Origin: Flavivirga aquimarina
Lineage (GTDB): Bacteria > Bacteroidota > Bacteroidia > Flavobacteriales > Flavobacteriaceae
DNA: 64,000 nt
Direction of reading: 5' to 3'
Assembly (NCBI RefSeq): GCF_030540835.1
Contig: NZ_JAUOEK010000169.1
Location: 44,598-108,597 of the forward strand
How positions within the stretch are numbered: position 1 is the stretch's first letter; each line of letters opens with the position of its first letter. Both the position numbers and the translations under genes were made by a program. The notes under the pieces were generated by a model that saw only the letters and a list, made by a program, of their open reading frames with translations, was not told the DNA's origin and searched no databases. Positions 34,084 through 42,936 of the stretch are shown piece after piece.

Positions 34084-34380
34084 TTATCGGAGTACCAGTT
34101 TTTTAATAATTTCTTTTCCTAATTCCTCGTTAAGCATATTGATTATTTTTTGTTTCCCATAACTCAATTCTTCTCTAAGAACACTTGAAGTTAGCTGTAT
34201 ATATAACGTATCTCGTTCTAGGCTTATCGAGGCTGTGTAATTATTTACACCATTACCCATAAGGCTTGTCCATGCATCTGCAACATTCACTTTATTTAAG
34301 CCCTTTTCTAATTTATTTGTCTCTACAAATTCTTTAAGAGCATCTTGAATACTAATATGTTCGTTGTGTCGTTTTGCCAT
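34084..34380 (-). CDS. DUF721 (DciA-like) protein
   Basis: 98 residues. ISIQDALKEFVETNKLEKGLNKVNVADAWTSLMG and the C-terminal strand block DTLYIQLTSSVLREELSYGKQKIINMLNEELG are typical of the DUF721 family. Longer members include DciA, which loads the replicative helicase. It lies eight bases downstream of recF on the same strand, the arrangement seen in many genomes, which supports a replication or repair role. This version is short and carries only the core domain. Confidence 0.9.
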   Translation of the reverse strand: MAKRHNEHISIQDALKEFVETNKLEKGLNKVNVADAWTSLMGNGVNNYTASISLERDTLYIQLTSSVLREELSYGKQKIINMLNEELGKEIIKKLVLR

Positions 34381-34388
34381 CGGTTTAT

Positions 34389-35468
34389 TTATAACTTAAA
34401 TATTTCATAAGATTGATGTACCTGTTTTACAGTTGCTTCTGTGCGCTCTGCATGAGTGTCGCTTATAAATAACTGTCCAAAATTTTCGTCATCTACTAAT
34501 TTAATAATTTGAGTAACACGATGTTCATCTAACTTATCAAAAATATCATCTAGCAATAAAATAGGGTTTACGCCACTTTGGGATTTTATAAAATCGAACT
34601 GAGCTAATTTTAAAGCAATTAAGAATGATTTTTGTTGACCTTGGCTTCCAAATTTTTTAATAGGATGCCCTTCAATATTAAAATGCAAATCATCTTTATG
34701 AACACCAACGCTTGTGTATTGCAAAGCTTTATCTTTGTTAATGGCGTTTTGTAAAAGCGTATTTAATGAGCCGTTAAACAAGTCGCTGTGGTATACCAGA
34801 TCTACCGTTTCGTTACCATTGCTAATAGCTTCGTAACGTGCTTTAAAAATAGGAATGAACGTTTTTAAAAAGGCATCTCGTTTCTCAAAAACACGAGTTC
34901 CAAAGTCTGTTAATTGATTGTTATAAACTTCTAAAGTATCATTATTAAAGGTATGATTTAAAGCGAAATACTTTAGTAATGCATTGCGCTGTGCCAGTAT
35001 TTTATTATAGTTGATTAAATGGCTTAAATAGGTTTTATCACTTTGAGAAATGACACTATCTATAAACTTTCGTCGGGTGTCGCTACCTTCTGTAATCAAA
35101 TCTCTATCGGCCGGCGAAATAATCACTAAAGGCAAAAAACCAATGTGCTCACTAAACTTTTCATAAACTTTAGCATTGCGTTTAATAACTTTTTTTTGAC
35201 CTCGTTTTAGGCTAATAGCTATTTTTTCAGAATTATTGTCTTTTATATAATCGCCATTTATAACAAAAAAATCTTCATTGTGCTTAATGTTTTGGGTCGC
35301 CACCGGATTAAAATAACTTTTCCCAAAAGACAAATGGTAAATGGCATCAAGCACATTGGTTTTTCCAATACCGTTATTACCAACAATACAATTTATCTTA
35401 TCATTGAAAGTAAACGACTTACTATCAAAATTTTTATAATTAAGTAATGAAAGTGATTTTAAAATCAT
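34389..35468 (-). CDS. recF: DNA replication and repair protein RecF
   Basis: 359 residues. The SMC-like ATPase has Walker [20 protein letters not shown] near the N-terminus, a signature motif in [20 protein letters not shown] and Walker [17 protein letters not shown] near the C-terminus. RecF loads RecA at gaps with RecO and RecR. Length is normal. It precedes the DUF721 gene closely and is divergent from the TPR membrane protein gene. Confidence 0.95.
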   Translation of the reverse strand: MILKSLSLLNYKNFDSKSFTFNDKINCIVGNNGIGKTNVLDAIYHLSFGKSYFNPVATQNIKHNEDFFVINGDYIKDNNSEKIAISLKRGQKKVIKRNAKVYEKFSEHIGFLPLVIISPADRDLITEGSDTRRKFIDSVISQSDKTYLSHLINYNKILAQRNALLKYFALNHTFNNDTLEVYNNQLTDFGTRVFEKRDAFLKTFIPIFKARYEAISNGNETVDLVYHSDLFNGSLNTLLQNAINKDKALQYTSVGVHKDDLHFNIEGHPIKKFGSQGQQKSFLIALKLAQFDFIKSQSGVNPILLLDDIFDKLDEHRVTQIIKLVDDENFGQLFISDTHAERTEATVKQVHQSYEIFKL

Positions 35469-35572
35469 ACAAAAAGTAACTTAAAGGTCATTTAGTAGTG
35501 AAACTCTTTAAAAGAAGTGCAAATTATTGAAAAATATCAAATAAATACCCTTTTAGTTATGAAGAAAAATTA

Positions 35573-35580
35573 TATTTTTG
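35573..35580 (+). promoter_or_regulatory. Bacteroidota -7 element for the TPR membrane protein and ribH
   Basis: TATTTTTG matches TAnnTTTG and lies 24 bases before the ATG at 35605. It would drive the two-gene unit ending in ribH. Confidence 0.6.
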
Positions 35581-35604
35581 CGGGCATAAATACAGATAGA
35601 ATAC

Positions 35605-36375
35605 ATGGCAACTTATAATAAAAGAGGATACAAACCAAAAAATAAAGTAGAGAAAGAACAAAACATTGAAGCAGACTCTACTACAGCTGAAGTTTTTAAT
35701 ACACTCGATGAGACTGCATCAAAGACAGAGGCGTTTGTTGAAAAAAATCAAATATATATTTTTATAATTATAGCACTTGTAGCTGTAATTGTTTTAGGAT
35801 CTTTAGGGTATAAGGAATTTATATCAAAGCCTAAGCAGGTATCTGCTATGAACGATATGTTCCAGGCGCAAAAATATTTTGATCAAGCAGTTATAGGTGT
35901 TGAAAAAGATTCATTGTACAATTTGGCTCTAAATGGCGGAGAAGGAAAGTTTGGTATGTTAGATATTATTGATGAGTATGGTGGTACACCATCTGCTAAT
36001 TTAGCAAGTTATTACGCGGGTACAGCTTACTTAAGATTAAAAAATTATAAAAAAGCTGTAGAGCATTTAGAGAATTTTAAAAGTGATGACGAAATATTAG
36101 CACCGATAGCTAAAGGAAATATTGGTGATGCTTTTGTGCAATTAAATCAGCCAAATGAAGCTTTAAGCTATTACGAACAAGCAGCCGAAATGCGTAATAA
36201 CGACTATACAACACCTATGTATTTGTATAAAGCAGGAACTATTGCATTAGATTTAGGAGAAGCAGATAAAGCATTAACTTATTTTGAGAGAATTAAAAAT
36301 GGGTACCCTAATGCAACAGAAGCCTCTAAAGTAGATGTGTTTATAGGTAAAGCTCAAGTATTGACAAATAAATAA
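35605..36375 (+). CDS. TPR membrane protein, YfgM-like
   Basis: 256 residues. A charged cytoplasmic N-terminus of about 48 residues leads to one membrane span ([19 protein letters not shown], about 50-69). At least three TPR units face the periplasm, including [45 protein letters not shown] and [23 protein letters not shown]. The layout matches YfgM, an ancillary subunit of the Sec translocon with a periplasmic TPR domain, although in Bacteroidota that role is untested. It lies 11 bases before ribH on the same strand. Confidence 0.87.
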   Translation: MATYNKRGYKPKNKVEKEQNIEADSTTAEVFNTLDETASKTEAFVEKNQIYIFIIIALVAVIVLGSLGYKEFISKPKQVSAMNDMFQAQKYFDQAVIGVEKDSLYNLALNGGEGKFGMLDIIDEYGGTPSANLASYYAGTAYLRLKNYKKAVEHLENFKSDDEILAPIAKGNIGDAFVQLNQPNEALSYYEQAAEMRNNDYTTPMYLYKAGTIALDLGEADKALTYFERIKNGYPNATEASKVDVFIGKAQVLTNK

Positions 36376-36386
36376 ATTGGCATAGC

Positions 36387-36872
36387 ATGGCTACGGCAAA
36401 TAAAAATTTATCCGATTACGATAAAACAACAATCCCAAACGCGAATAAATTTCGGTTTGGGATTGTTGTTTCAGAGTGGAACGATACCATTACAGAAGGT
36501 TTGTATAAAGGTGCATACGATACTTTGATTGCGCATGGTGTTTTGCCAAATAATATAATTCGTTGGGATGTTCCGGGTAGTTTCGAACTTATTTACGGAA
36601 GCAAAAAAATGCAAGAACAAATGGTTAATGCAGTTATTGCTATTGGTAGTGTTATTCAAGGAGAAACAAAACATTTCGATTTTGTTTGCGAAGGTGTAGC
36701 ACAAGGTATTAAAGACTTAAATGTTATACATGAAACACCAGTAATTTTCTGTGTCCTTACAGATAACACAATGCAACAAGCCATAGAGCGCTCTGGTGGT
36801 AAGCATGGTAATAAAGGCACCGAAGCGGCTGTTGCTGCTATTAAAATGGCCGAATTACGCAGGAATAGTTAG
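36387..36872 (+). CDS. ribH: 6,7-dimethyl-8-ribityllumazine synthase
   Basis: 161 residues. RibH joins 5-amino-6-ribitylaminouracil and 3,4-dihydroxybutanone phosphate in riboflavin synthesis. [59 protein letters not shown] (with the catalytic histidine) and [18 protein letters not shown] are all typical. Length is normal. It follows the YfgM-like gene; the other rib genes are not in the window. A heptamer array lies directly after its stop. Confidence 0.96.
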   Translation: MATANKNLSDYDKTTIPNANKFRFGIVVSEWNDTITEGLYKGAYDTLIAHGVLPNNIIRWDVPGSFELIYGSKKMQEQMVNAVIAIGSVIQGETKHFDFVCEGVAQGIKDLNVIHETPVIFCVLTDNTMQQAIERSGGKHGNKGTEAAVAAIKMAELRRNS

Positions 36873-36874
36873 TT

Positions 36875-36948
36875 TAGTATTCAGTATTCAGTATTCAGTA
36901 TTCAGTGTTTGGTAGGTGATTTTCTTTGTGGCTTTGCGTCTTTGTAAT
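36875..36948. repeat. Heptamer (AGTATTC) array with GCGTCTTTG motif, copy B
   Basis: Four consecutive perfect AGTATTC units and one AGTGTTT follow the ribH stop. About 20 bases later comes GGCTTTGCGTCTTTG. This is the most regular of the three copies. Confidence 0.8.
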
Positions 36949-37000
36949 ATTATCTACGTAAGAAAATGTTTAACATGTGATTTTTGGCTATTCGTTTTAT

Positions 37001-37035
37001 ACTTCTAACTTCGCACTTCAACCTTCAAACTTTGT
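37001..37035. repeat. Second heptamer array (ACTTCNA)
   Basis: ACTTCTA, ACTTCGC, ACTTCAA, CCTTCAA and ACTTTGT follow one another. The unit is seven bases long like the neighbouring array but of different sequence. Confidence 0.6.
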
Positions 37036-37092
37036 TTTTGTTTTGTTAACAATTTTTGGTATTCAAACCCCTGTTTTCTCCCTATTTTTAAG

Positions 37093-37100
37093 TATTTTTG
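37093..37100 (+). promoter_or_regulatory. Bacteroidota -7 element for the small membrane protein genes and mutL
   Basis: TATTTTTG matches TAnnTTTG. Transcription would start near 37107, which argues that the first small gene begins at the TTG at 37122 rather than at the TTG at 37098. Confidence 0.6.
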
Positions 37101-37121
37101 AAGTATAAGCATTCAATTATT

Positions 37122-37355
37122 TTGTTTAAGCAACGCAAAAATAAAACCTTTAATTATAAATCTAGATTTTCTAAAGAAGATCAAAATGATTTAGGTTTAG
37201 AAGATAATTTTGACACCGAAGATTTTGCTTCCAAATGGCAACGACAAAGAGGTAAGAATGTTCAGGTTAAAGGTGCCCTGCCAGTGAGAACTTTAATTTT
37301 AGTTTTGGTATTATTATTGCTTTGTATGTATTTATTAGAGAAAAAATACATGTAA
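37122..37355 (+). CDS. Small membrane protein with RKNK-FNY motif
   Basis: About 77 residues. A basic N-terminus (LFKQRKNKTFNYKSRFSKED) is followed by an acidic, polar stretch and one C-terminal membrane span (LPVRTLILVLVLLLLCMYLLE). The N-terminal motif RKNKxFNYxxRF recurs in the next gene, so the two are related. No ATG is available; TTG at 37122 is chosen because the promoter's start site falls before it. It is probably a tail-anchored cytoplasmic protein. Unrecognised family. It likely forms one transcript with the next gene and mutL. Confidence 0.7.
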   Translation: MFKQRKNKTFNYKSRFSKEDQNDLGLEDNFDTEDFASKWQRQRGKNVQVKGALPVRTLILVLVLLLLCMYLLEKKYM

Positions 37356-37373
37356 CTTAAAAGCTTAGAAATT

Positions 37374-37661
37374 ATGGGGATATTAAAATTGCGAAAAAAT
37401 AAAAAATTTAATTACACACCGCGTTATTTCGATGATAAAGGTGAAGGCAACCCTTTTGAAATTAAACATAAATTTGATGAATATAGGAAGACTGTTGGTA
37501 GTAATGCAGGTTTAAAAACAAAAATTAATAATGCTTTAGATGACTTAAAAAGCAATCAGGACAGAGAGGTTAACAAGCGTGTTTTAATAATTGTAGCTAT
37601 TCTTGTTCTGATATTTCTTTTTATCATCGATTTCGATTTATCTATTTTCTTTTCTAAGTAA
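37374..37661 (+). CDS. Small membrane protein with RKNK-FNY motif, second copy
   Basis: 95 residues. The N-terminus GILKLRKNKKFNYTPRYFDD shares the motif RKNKxFNYxxRxF with the preceding gene. The middle is polar and helical (FDEYRKTV...NNALDDLKSN) and the C-terminus holds one membrane span (VLIIVAILVLIFLFIIDF). It starts at an ATG 18 bases after the first copy and ends three bases before mutL. Nothing in it suggests a role in mismatch repair itself. Unrecognised family; the topology is predicted only. Confidence 0.8.
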   Translation: MGILKLRKNKKFNYTPRYFDDKGEGNPFEIKHKFDEYRKTVGSNAGLKTKINNALDDLKSNQDREVNKRVLIIVAILVLIFLFIIDFDLSIFFSK

Positions 37662-37664
37662 TAC

Positions 37665-39518
37665 ATGGCAGATATTATCCAGCTTTTACCAGATCATGTA
37701 GCCAATCAAATAGCTGCAGGAGAAGTTGTACAACGTCCAGCATCTGTTGTTAAAGAGTTGCTTGAAAATGCTATTGATGCAGACGCTTCAACCATTAAAC
37801 TTATTATAAAAGATGCCGGAAAAACATTAATACAGGTTATTGATGATGGAAAGGGGATGAGTACTACTGATGCCCGTTTGAGTTTCGAGCGTCATGCCAC
37901 TTCTAAAATTAGTACTGCCGACGATTTATTTCAATTACATACAAAAGGATTTCGAGGGGAAGCTTTAGCTAGTATAGCCGCCATAGCACATGTAGAATTA
38001 AAGACTAGACAAGAACAAGATGATGTTGGTAATGTTATTACCATAGAAGGTAGTAATATAGTTTCACAAGAAGTCGTAGTGACGCCAAAAGGAACATCCG
38101 TTTCTGTGAAAAATCTCTTTTTTAATATTCCTGCAAGGCGTAATTTTTTAAAATCAAATACGGTTGAACTAAGACACGTTATAGATGAATTCCATCGTGT
38201 GGCACTGGCACATCCAGATATTAGTTTTGTATTATATAACAACGGAAGCGAATCTTTTAATTTACCTGTTAGTAACTATAGGCAGCGTATCGTTAATATT
38301 TTTGGAAATAAAACCAATGAAAAGTTGGTGCCTGTTGAAGAGGATACTGAAGTTCTTAAAATATCAGGATTTGTTGGAAAACCTGAGTTCGCAAAGAAAA
38401 CAAGAGGCGAGCAGTATTTTTTTGTAAACAACCGCTTTATAAAAAGTGCCTATTTAAATCATGCCATTACTTCGGCATTTGATGGTTTATTGAAAAATGG
38501 TACGCATCCAAGCTATTTTTTAAATTTAACGGTAGATCCGCAAACTATCGATATTAATATACACCCAACAAAAACGGAGATTAAGTTTGACGATGAGCAT
38601 ACTTTGTATGCCTTGTTGCGTTCGGCAGTAAAACATAGTTTAGGGCAGTTTAATATAGCACCCGTTTTAGATTTTGAACGTGATCCAAGTTTAGATACAC
38701 CATACGATTATAAAAATAACGTTGCAGATACTCCTAAAATAGAAATAGACAGGAGTTTTAACCCATTTCAAGAAGAAACACAACCGAAAACAACTGGTAC
38801 ATCTACCTATAAAAAAGAACCTGTTGCAAATTGGGAAAGTTTATATGTAGGTTTAGAATCTAAAGGCACTAAAACGCAACAAGATTTTAGTGAAGTGCAT
38901 TTTGAAAGTGAAGAGTCTACGCCTTCTATTTTTGATGATGAAAAACAAATAGAAACTGCAAATACGACCTATCAGCTTCACAATAAATATATTGTAAGCA
39001 CCATTAAATCGGGTATGTTGGTTATAGATCAACATCGGGCTCACCAACGTATTTTATATGAAGAGCTTCTTAAAAATATGACTATTAAAGAAGCGGTGAG
39101 TCAGCAATTATTATTTCCGCTTCAGCTACATTTATCAACCCAAGAAATTACTATTATAAAGGAATTGAAAGGCGATTTAGAAAATACGGGGTTTGTATTT
39201 TCAAGTATTGATGACGAATCTCTTGAAGTTACAGGTGTTCCGGTATCGGTACCAGAAAGTGAAGTGCCTATTATTTTAGAACAATTAATTAGTGATGTAG
39301 AAAATGAAGTGCCGGATAGTAATTTTAGTGCAACCGATTTATTAGCAAAATCGATGGCGAAAAGTTTAGCCATTAAAACAGGACAATCATTACAGAAAGA
39401 TGAACAAGAACATTTGGTAAATAAACTGTTTGCTTGTAAAGAACCAAATATTTCACCTACTAACAGGTCAACATTTATTACGTTAAGTGTTGATGAGTTA
39501 GACAAAAAATTTATATAG
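37665..39518 (+). CDS. mutL: DNA mismatch repair protein MutL, endonuclease motif degenerate
   Basis: 617 residues. The N-terminal GHKL ATPase is intact: AAGEVVQRPASVVKELLENAIDA, IDDGKGM, ATSKI and TKGFRGEALASI. A polar linker (about 335-430) leads to the C-terminal dimerisation domain. The metal-binding endonuclease motif DQHAxxExxxxE of nicking MutL proteins reads DQHRAHQRILYE (455-466), so the first glutamate is replaced by glutamine. The expected CPHGRP-type motif near the end reads SPTNRST. Nicking activity is thus doubtful. It is followed three bases later by the first rhomboid gene. Confidence 0.95.
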   Translation: MADIIQLLPDHVANQIAAGEVVQRPASVVKELLENAIDADASTIKLIIKDAGKTLIQVIDDGKGMSTTDARLSFERHATSKISTADDLFQLHTKGFRGEALASIAAIAHVELKTRQEQDDVGNVITIEGSNIVSQEVVVTPKGTSVSVKNLFFNIPARRNFLKSNTVELRHVIDEFHRVALAHPDISFVLYNNGSESFNLPVSNYRQRIVNIFGNKTNEKLVPVEEDTEVLKISGFVGKPEFAKKTRGEQYFFVNNRFIKSAYLNHAITSAFDGLLKNGTHPSYFLNLTVDPQTIDINIHPTKTEIKFDDEHTLYALLRSAVKHSLGQFNIAPVLDFERDPSLDTPYDYKNNVADTPKIEIDRSFNPFQEETQPKTTGTSTYKKEPVANWESLYVGLESKGTKTQQDFSEVHFESEESTPSIFDDEKQIETANTTYQLHNKYIVSTIKSGMLVIDQHRAHQRILYEELLKNMTIKEAVSQQLLFPLQLHLSTQEITIIKELKGDLENTGFVFSSIDDESLEVTGVPVSVPESEVPIILEQLISDVENEVPDSNFSATDLLAKSMAKSLAIKTGQSLQKDEQEHLVNKLFACKEPNISPTNRSTFITLSVDELDKKFI

Positions 39519-39521
39519 ATT

Positions 39522-40253
39522 ATGATGAGGATTTCAGAGACTGTTAAACATCTAATAATCATTAATGTGATTATATTTATAGGTACTTTAACAGTAGGTG
39601 AAGGTATTTTGTTTTATGATTTATTTGCCATGCATTTTCCGAAAAATGAAGCCTTTCAGCCATGGCAAATTATTACTCACATGTTTATGCATGGAGGGTT
39701 TGAACATCTTCTTTTTAATATGTTACTACTATTTTTTGTTGGGTCCGGACTGGAGTTTGCAATAGGAAGGAATAAGTTTTTGTTTTTATATATTTCTGCT
39801 GGTTTAGGGGCACTTATATTACAGCTAGGGGAGCATTATCTTAGATACCATTTAATGGAGACTCAAGCGTTGAGTTTAGGAGCAACACCAGAGCAAATAA
39901 TTAAAATATTTAAAGAAGACAAAGTTTTTGTTGATATTGGCCCTAAATTTAATCAAATATATAACGGTATTACGCTTGGAGCATCGGGAGCAATAATGGG
40001 AGTATTTGCGGCTTATGCCTTTCTATTTCCAAATAGAGAAGTGTATTTACTTTTTCCTCCAATTCCAATTAAAATAAAATACCTAGCTATAGGTATGATA
40101 GGTGGTGATTTTCTAAGTGCACTTTTAACAGGAACTCCTTTATTAGCTAATAGTAATGTTGGTTATTTTGCACATGTTGGAGGCGCATTAACCGGCTTCT
40201 TAATTATGTGGTACTGGAAAAAAACGCAGTTTAACAGAAACCGTTGGAATTAA
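39522..40253 (+). CDS. Rhomboid family intramembrane serine protease (first of a pair)
   Basis: 243 residues with about six membrane spans. The catalytic serine is in TLGASGAIMGVFAAYAF and the partner histidine in YFAHVGGALTGFLIMWYW. HMFMHGGFEHLLFNMLLLFFVG is the conserved loop 1/span 2 region. Rhomboids cleave membrane proteins within the lipid bilayer. An unusually long stretch between spans (about 90-145) is polar. It follows mutL directly and its stop overlaps the start of the next rhomboid (TAATG). Confidence 0.92.
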   Translation: MMRISETVKHLIIINVIIFIGTLTVGEGILFYDLFAMHFPKNEAFQPWQIITHMFMHGGFEHLLFNMLLLFFVGSGLEFAIGRNKFLFLYISAGLGALILQLGEHYLRYHLMETQALSLGATPEQIIKIFKEDKVFVDIGPKFNQIYNGITLGASGAIMGVFAAYAFLFPNREVYLLFPPIPIKIKYLAIGMIGGDFLSALLTGTPLLANSNVGYFAHVGGALTGFLIMWYWKKTQFNRNRWN

Positions 40254-41119
40254 TGACCTCGCTCTCTCAAGACATAAAAGATAAATTGTCCAGACTTAAT
40301 GTGCTGGAAAAAATTATAGTTATTAATGTAGTTATTTATATTCTTGGCTTACTTTTAAAATCTAATTTAGGCTGGTTTGAATTACCAAGTGGCTTTTCTG
40401 ATTTTATAATGAAGCCATGGGCTATTATAACCTATGCTTTCTTGCATTACGATTTTTGGCATCTTTTTTTTAATATGCTCTGGTTGTATTTTATAGGACG
40501 TATGTTTTTAAACCTCTTTAGTCCTAAGACAGCATTGAATATTTATTTTTTAGGAGCTATAGCCGGAGGTTTGTTGTTTATGTTATGTTATACTATGTTT
40601 CCTAATGTGTTTGGAACAAACTCGCGCCTATTAGGTGCTTCGGGTGCCGTGAGAGCCTTATTAATTTTTCTTTGTGCTTATATGCCAAATCAAGAACTCC
40701 GATTTTTTACATTTAATATAAAACTTTGGTATATAGGTGTTGCTATCGTTATAATTGATGTGATTGGCGTATTTTCTGGGATTAATAACCCCAATGGTAA
40801 TTCCGGTGGTTATTTGGCACATTTGGGAGGCGTATTATTAGGCTATTTTTATGCGAAACAATTATTTAAGGGTCAAGATATAGGTAAAGGTTTTGAGCGG
40901 TTTATGGATACTGTTTTTAGCATGTTTAAGTCATCAAAAAAAGGACCGTTAAAAACGGTTCATAAAAATAAATCGAAAGTAGGTGGGTATACTAAAGCCG
41001 ATTTTAAAGAGTTTAATAATCAAAAGAAAATAGATGTTATCTTAGATAAAATAAGTAAAAGTGGTTATGATAGTTTAACCGCCGAAGAAAAAGAGTTTTT
41101 GTTTAGAGCAGGAAAATAG
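40253..41119 (+). CDS. Rhomboid family intramembrane serine protease (second of a pair)
   Basis: About 288 residues. The ATG at 40253 overlaps the TAA of the first rhomboid, so the two are translationally coupled. The active site is LLGASGAVRALLIFL (serine) and YLAHLGGVLLGYFYA (histidine). ITYAFLHYDFWHLFFNMLWLYFIG is the conserved region before it. A hydrophilic C-terminal tail of about 80 residues (KGPLKTVHKNKSKVGGYTKA) is cytoplasmic and absent from the first copy. Substrates are unknown. Confidence 0.92.
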   Translation: MTSLSQDIKDKLSRLNVLEKIIVINVVIYILGLLLKSNLGWFELPSGFSDFIMKPWAIITYAFLHYDFWHLFFNMLWLYFIGRMFLNLFSPKTALNIYFLGAIAGGLLFMLCYTMFPNVFGTNSRLLGASGAVRALLIFLCAYMPNQELRFFTFNIKLWYIGVAIVIIDVIGVFSGINNPNGNSGGYLAHLGGVLLGYFYAKQLFKGQDIGKGFERFMDTVFSMFKSSKKGPLKTVHKNKSKVGGYTKADFKEFNNQKKIDVILDKISKSGYDSLTAEEKEFLFRAGK

Positions 41120-41402
41120 TTTTTATTGGGGGAGACCAAAGATAGTAATAAGCAGACATGCATTTGGGGCAGGAAATACATTCGTTAGTCGAAAATTTCT
41201 TACATAAAGAGATTTATGAATTATCTTCTCTTTTTTAAATATTTCAAGAGGGATTAATGAGACAATCTAAATCCAGAACGTTATTTTATTGGATATTCTA
41301 TTAGTTTTCTAAAAGAGAAATTAACGTGTTTACTAAAAAATAGTCAAGCAGTAAACATTAAAATAGAATTTGTGCATCGGTTTATGATGTTTAAATCATA
41401 AT

Positions 41403-42434
41403 ATGAAAAAATTAAGTTTTATAAATAAAATTATCTACTTTATAAATATAATTGTAGCACTTTTATTATTGTTTTCATTTGCCTTACCGTTTTTACCCCC
41501 TAAAACATTTTCCTTATTATCTGTACTTAACTTAGGTGTTTCGTTTTTAATATTAGTTAATGTATTGTTCTTTATCTTTTGGCTAGTAAAGCTTAAAAAG
41601 CAATTAATGCTGTCTTTTTTTGTGCTTTTTATTGGGTATATTTCTTTTGGGTCTTTGTATAAGTTTTCATCTTCAAAAAAGATAGAAAGCCCAAATAATA
41701 TAAAGGTTATGAACTACAATGTAAGATTATTTAACCTTTACGATTGGATTCCTGAAAAAAATATAGAAAACAAAATTATAGATTTTATTAAGGAAGAGAC
41801 TCCAGAAATTTTAAGTATTCAAGAATATCACCCTCATAAAAATATCGACCTTTCCTTTTTTAAACATAAATATGAGAAGCTTTCGGGAAAAAAAACAAAA
41901 TACGGACAGGCTATTTTTTCACAGTATCCCATTGTGAATTCCGGATCTATTGCGTTTCCAAATACTGGTAATAATGCGATTTTTGCTGATATTGTAAAAG
42001 GCATTGATACAATTAGAATTTATAATATTCATTTGGAATCTTTACATATTGACACCAATGTTGAAACTCTTAAAAAAGAAGATTCCGAGCGCCTTTTTAA
42101 TCGAATAGGAGCTACATTTAAGATGCAACAGTTTCAAACAGAATTATTTTTAATGCATAAAAAAAAGTGTAAACATAAGATGATTATATGTGGCGATTTT
42201 AATAATACAACATTCTCTTATGTGTATAGAAAAATTAAAGGTAATTTAAATGATACGTTTAAAGAAGCTGGAAATGGGTTTGGACGTACTCACGATTTTA
42301 AATTTTTCCCTATGCGAATTGATTTTATTTTTTCTGATGAAGCATTTTCTGTAAATGGTTTTAAAGCTTATGATGCTCATTATTCTGATCATTATCCTAT
42401 TATGGCGACGCTTGATTTGGGAGGGGAAGAGTAG
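41403..42434 (+). CDS. Endonuclease/exonuclease/phosphatase-family protein, membrane-anchored
   Basis: 343 residues. The N-terminus has two to three membrane spans (about 10-95). The remainder is an EEP-fold domain: IKVMNYNVRLFNLYDW (metal/nucleophile-orienting asparagine), ILSIQEYHP (metal glutamate), IRIYNIHLES, MIICGDFNNT (catalytic GDFN) and AHYSDHYPIMATL (SDH motif). All catalytic motifs of the family are present, so an active phosphodiesterase is expected; the substrate may be lipid, nucleic acid or a sugar phosphate. The catalytic domain probably faces outward. The 283 bases before it contain nothing I recognise. Confidence 0.92.
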   Translation: MKKLSFINKIIYFINIIVALLLLFSFALPFLPPKTFSLLSVLNLGVSFLILVNVLFFIFWLVKLKKQLMLSFFVLFIGYISFGSLYKFSSSKKIESPNNIKVMNYNVRLFNLYDWIPEKNIENKIIDFIKEETPEILSIQEYHPHKNIDLSFFKHKYEKLSGKKTKYGQAIFSQYPIVNSGSIAFPNTGNNAIFADIVKGIDTIRIYNIHLESLHIDTNVETLKKEDSERLFNRIGATFKMQQFQTELFLMHKKKCKHKMIICGDFNNTTFSYVYRKIKGNLNDTFKEAGNGFGRTHDFKFFPMRIDFIFSDEAFSVNGFKAYDAHYSDHYPIMATLDLGGEE

Positions 42435-42437
42435 GTC

Positions 42438-42540
42438 GTATTCAGTGGTCAGTGTTCAGTGACCAGTATTCAGTTAGTTTAATGGAAGATTAAAAGGTTC
42501 TGTTTTTAGGCGTTTGTGTTTTCGCGTCTTTGCGATAAAA
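42438..42540. repeat. Heptamer array with GCGTCTTTG motif, copy C
   Basis: GTATTC, AGTGGTC, AGTGTTC, AGTGACC and AGTATTC follow the stop of the endonuclease-like gene. A tail containing GGCGTTTGTGTTTTCGCG and TCTTTGCGATAAAA comes after. Same arrangement as copies A and B. Confidence 0.7.
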
Positions 42541-42627
42541 AAGATGTTCATTGTTTGGTAAGTTGTTGGAATTTGGTGTTTTTTTATTGAAGTTTTAAAA
42601 TCTGTAAATCAAAATTAAGCCCAAAGT

Positions 42628-42936
42628 TTACATAAAAGTACAATCAATTGTATCCGCAATAATATGGATGACCAATCCCAAGCCTATTAAACGCGTTTTC
42701 TTTGGAAATAAAAGAATAATATATACTGCTATGGCATAATAGGAGTGTAGAGGATGAAAATTAATGCTACATCTACTAGGGTCGAAAATAGGGGTTGCCA
42801 GCAAATGATCTAAATCGATCCACATACCAGAAAACATAATTAGAAATGCCAGTTTCCAAAATCGTTTATACCAAATTAGCGCGACTAATAATGGAATAAA
42901 AATATGACATCCATAATGAACAACTGTTTGTAGCAT
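42628..42936 (-). CDS. DUF6122-type small membrane protein
   Basis: 102 residues with three to four hydrophobic segments. It shows HYGCHIFIPLLVALIWYKR, SGMWIDLDHLLATPIFDP with an acidic, histidine-containing motif, and RCSINFHPLHSYYAIAVY. These D-x-D-H and H-P-L-H elements recall metal-dependent membrane hydrolases of the YdjM/DUF457 class. It is the last gene of a long minus-strand run; its ATG overlaps the stop of the WbqC-like gene by one base. Function unknown. Confidence 0.8.
   Translation of the reverse strand: MLQTVVHYGCHIFIPLLVALIWYKRFWKLAFLIMFSGMWIDLDHLLATPIFDPSRCSINFHPLHSYYAIAVYIILLFPKKTRLIGLGLVIHIIADTIDCTFM

Noticed and set aside
36875..36948. Possible CRISPR array at the regular AGTATTC repeats
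   Set aside because: Units are seven bases long with no spacers and no cas genes nearby. They are simple tandem repeats.
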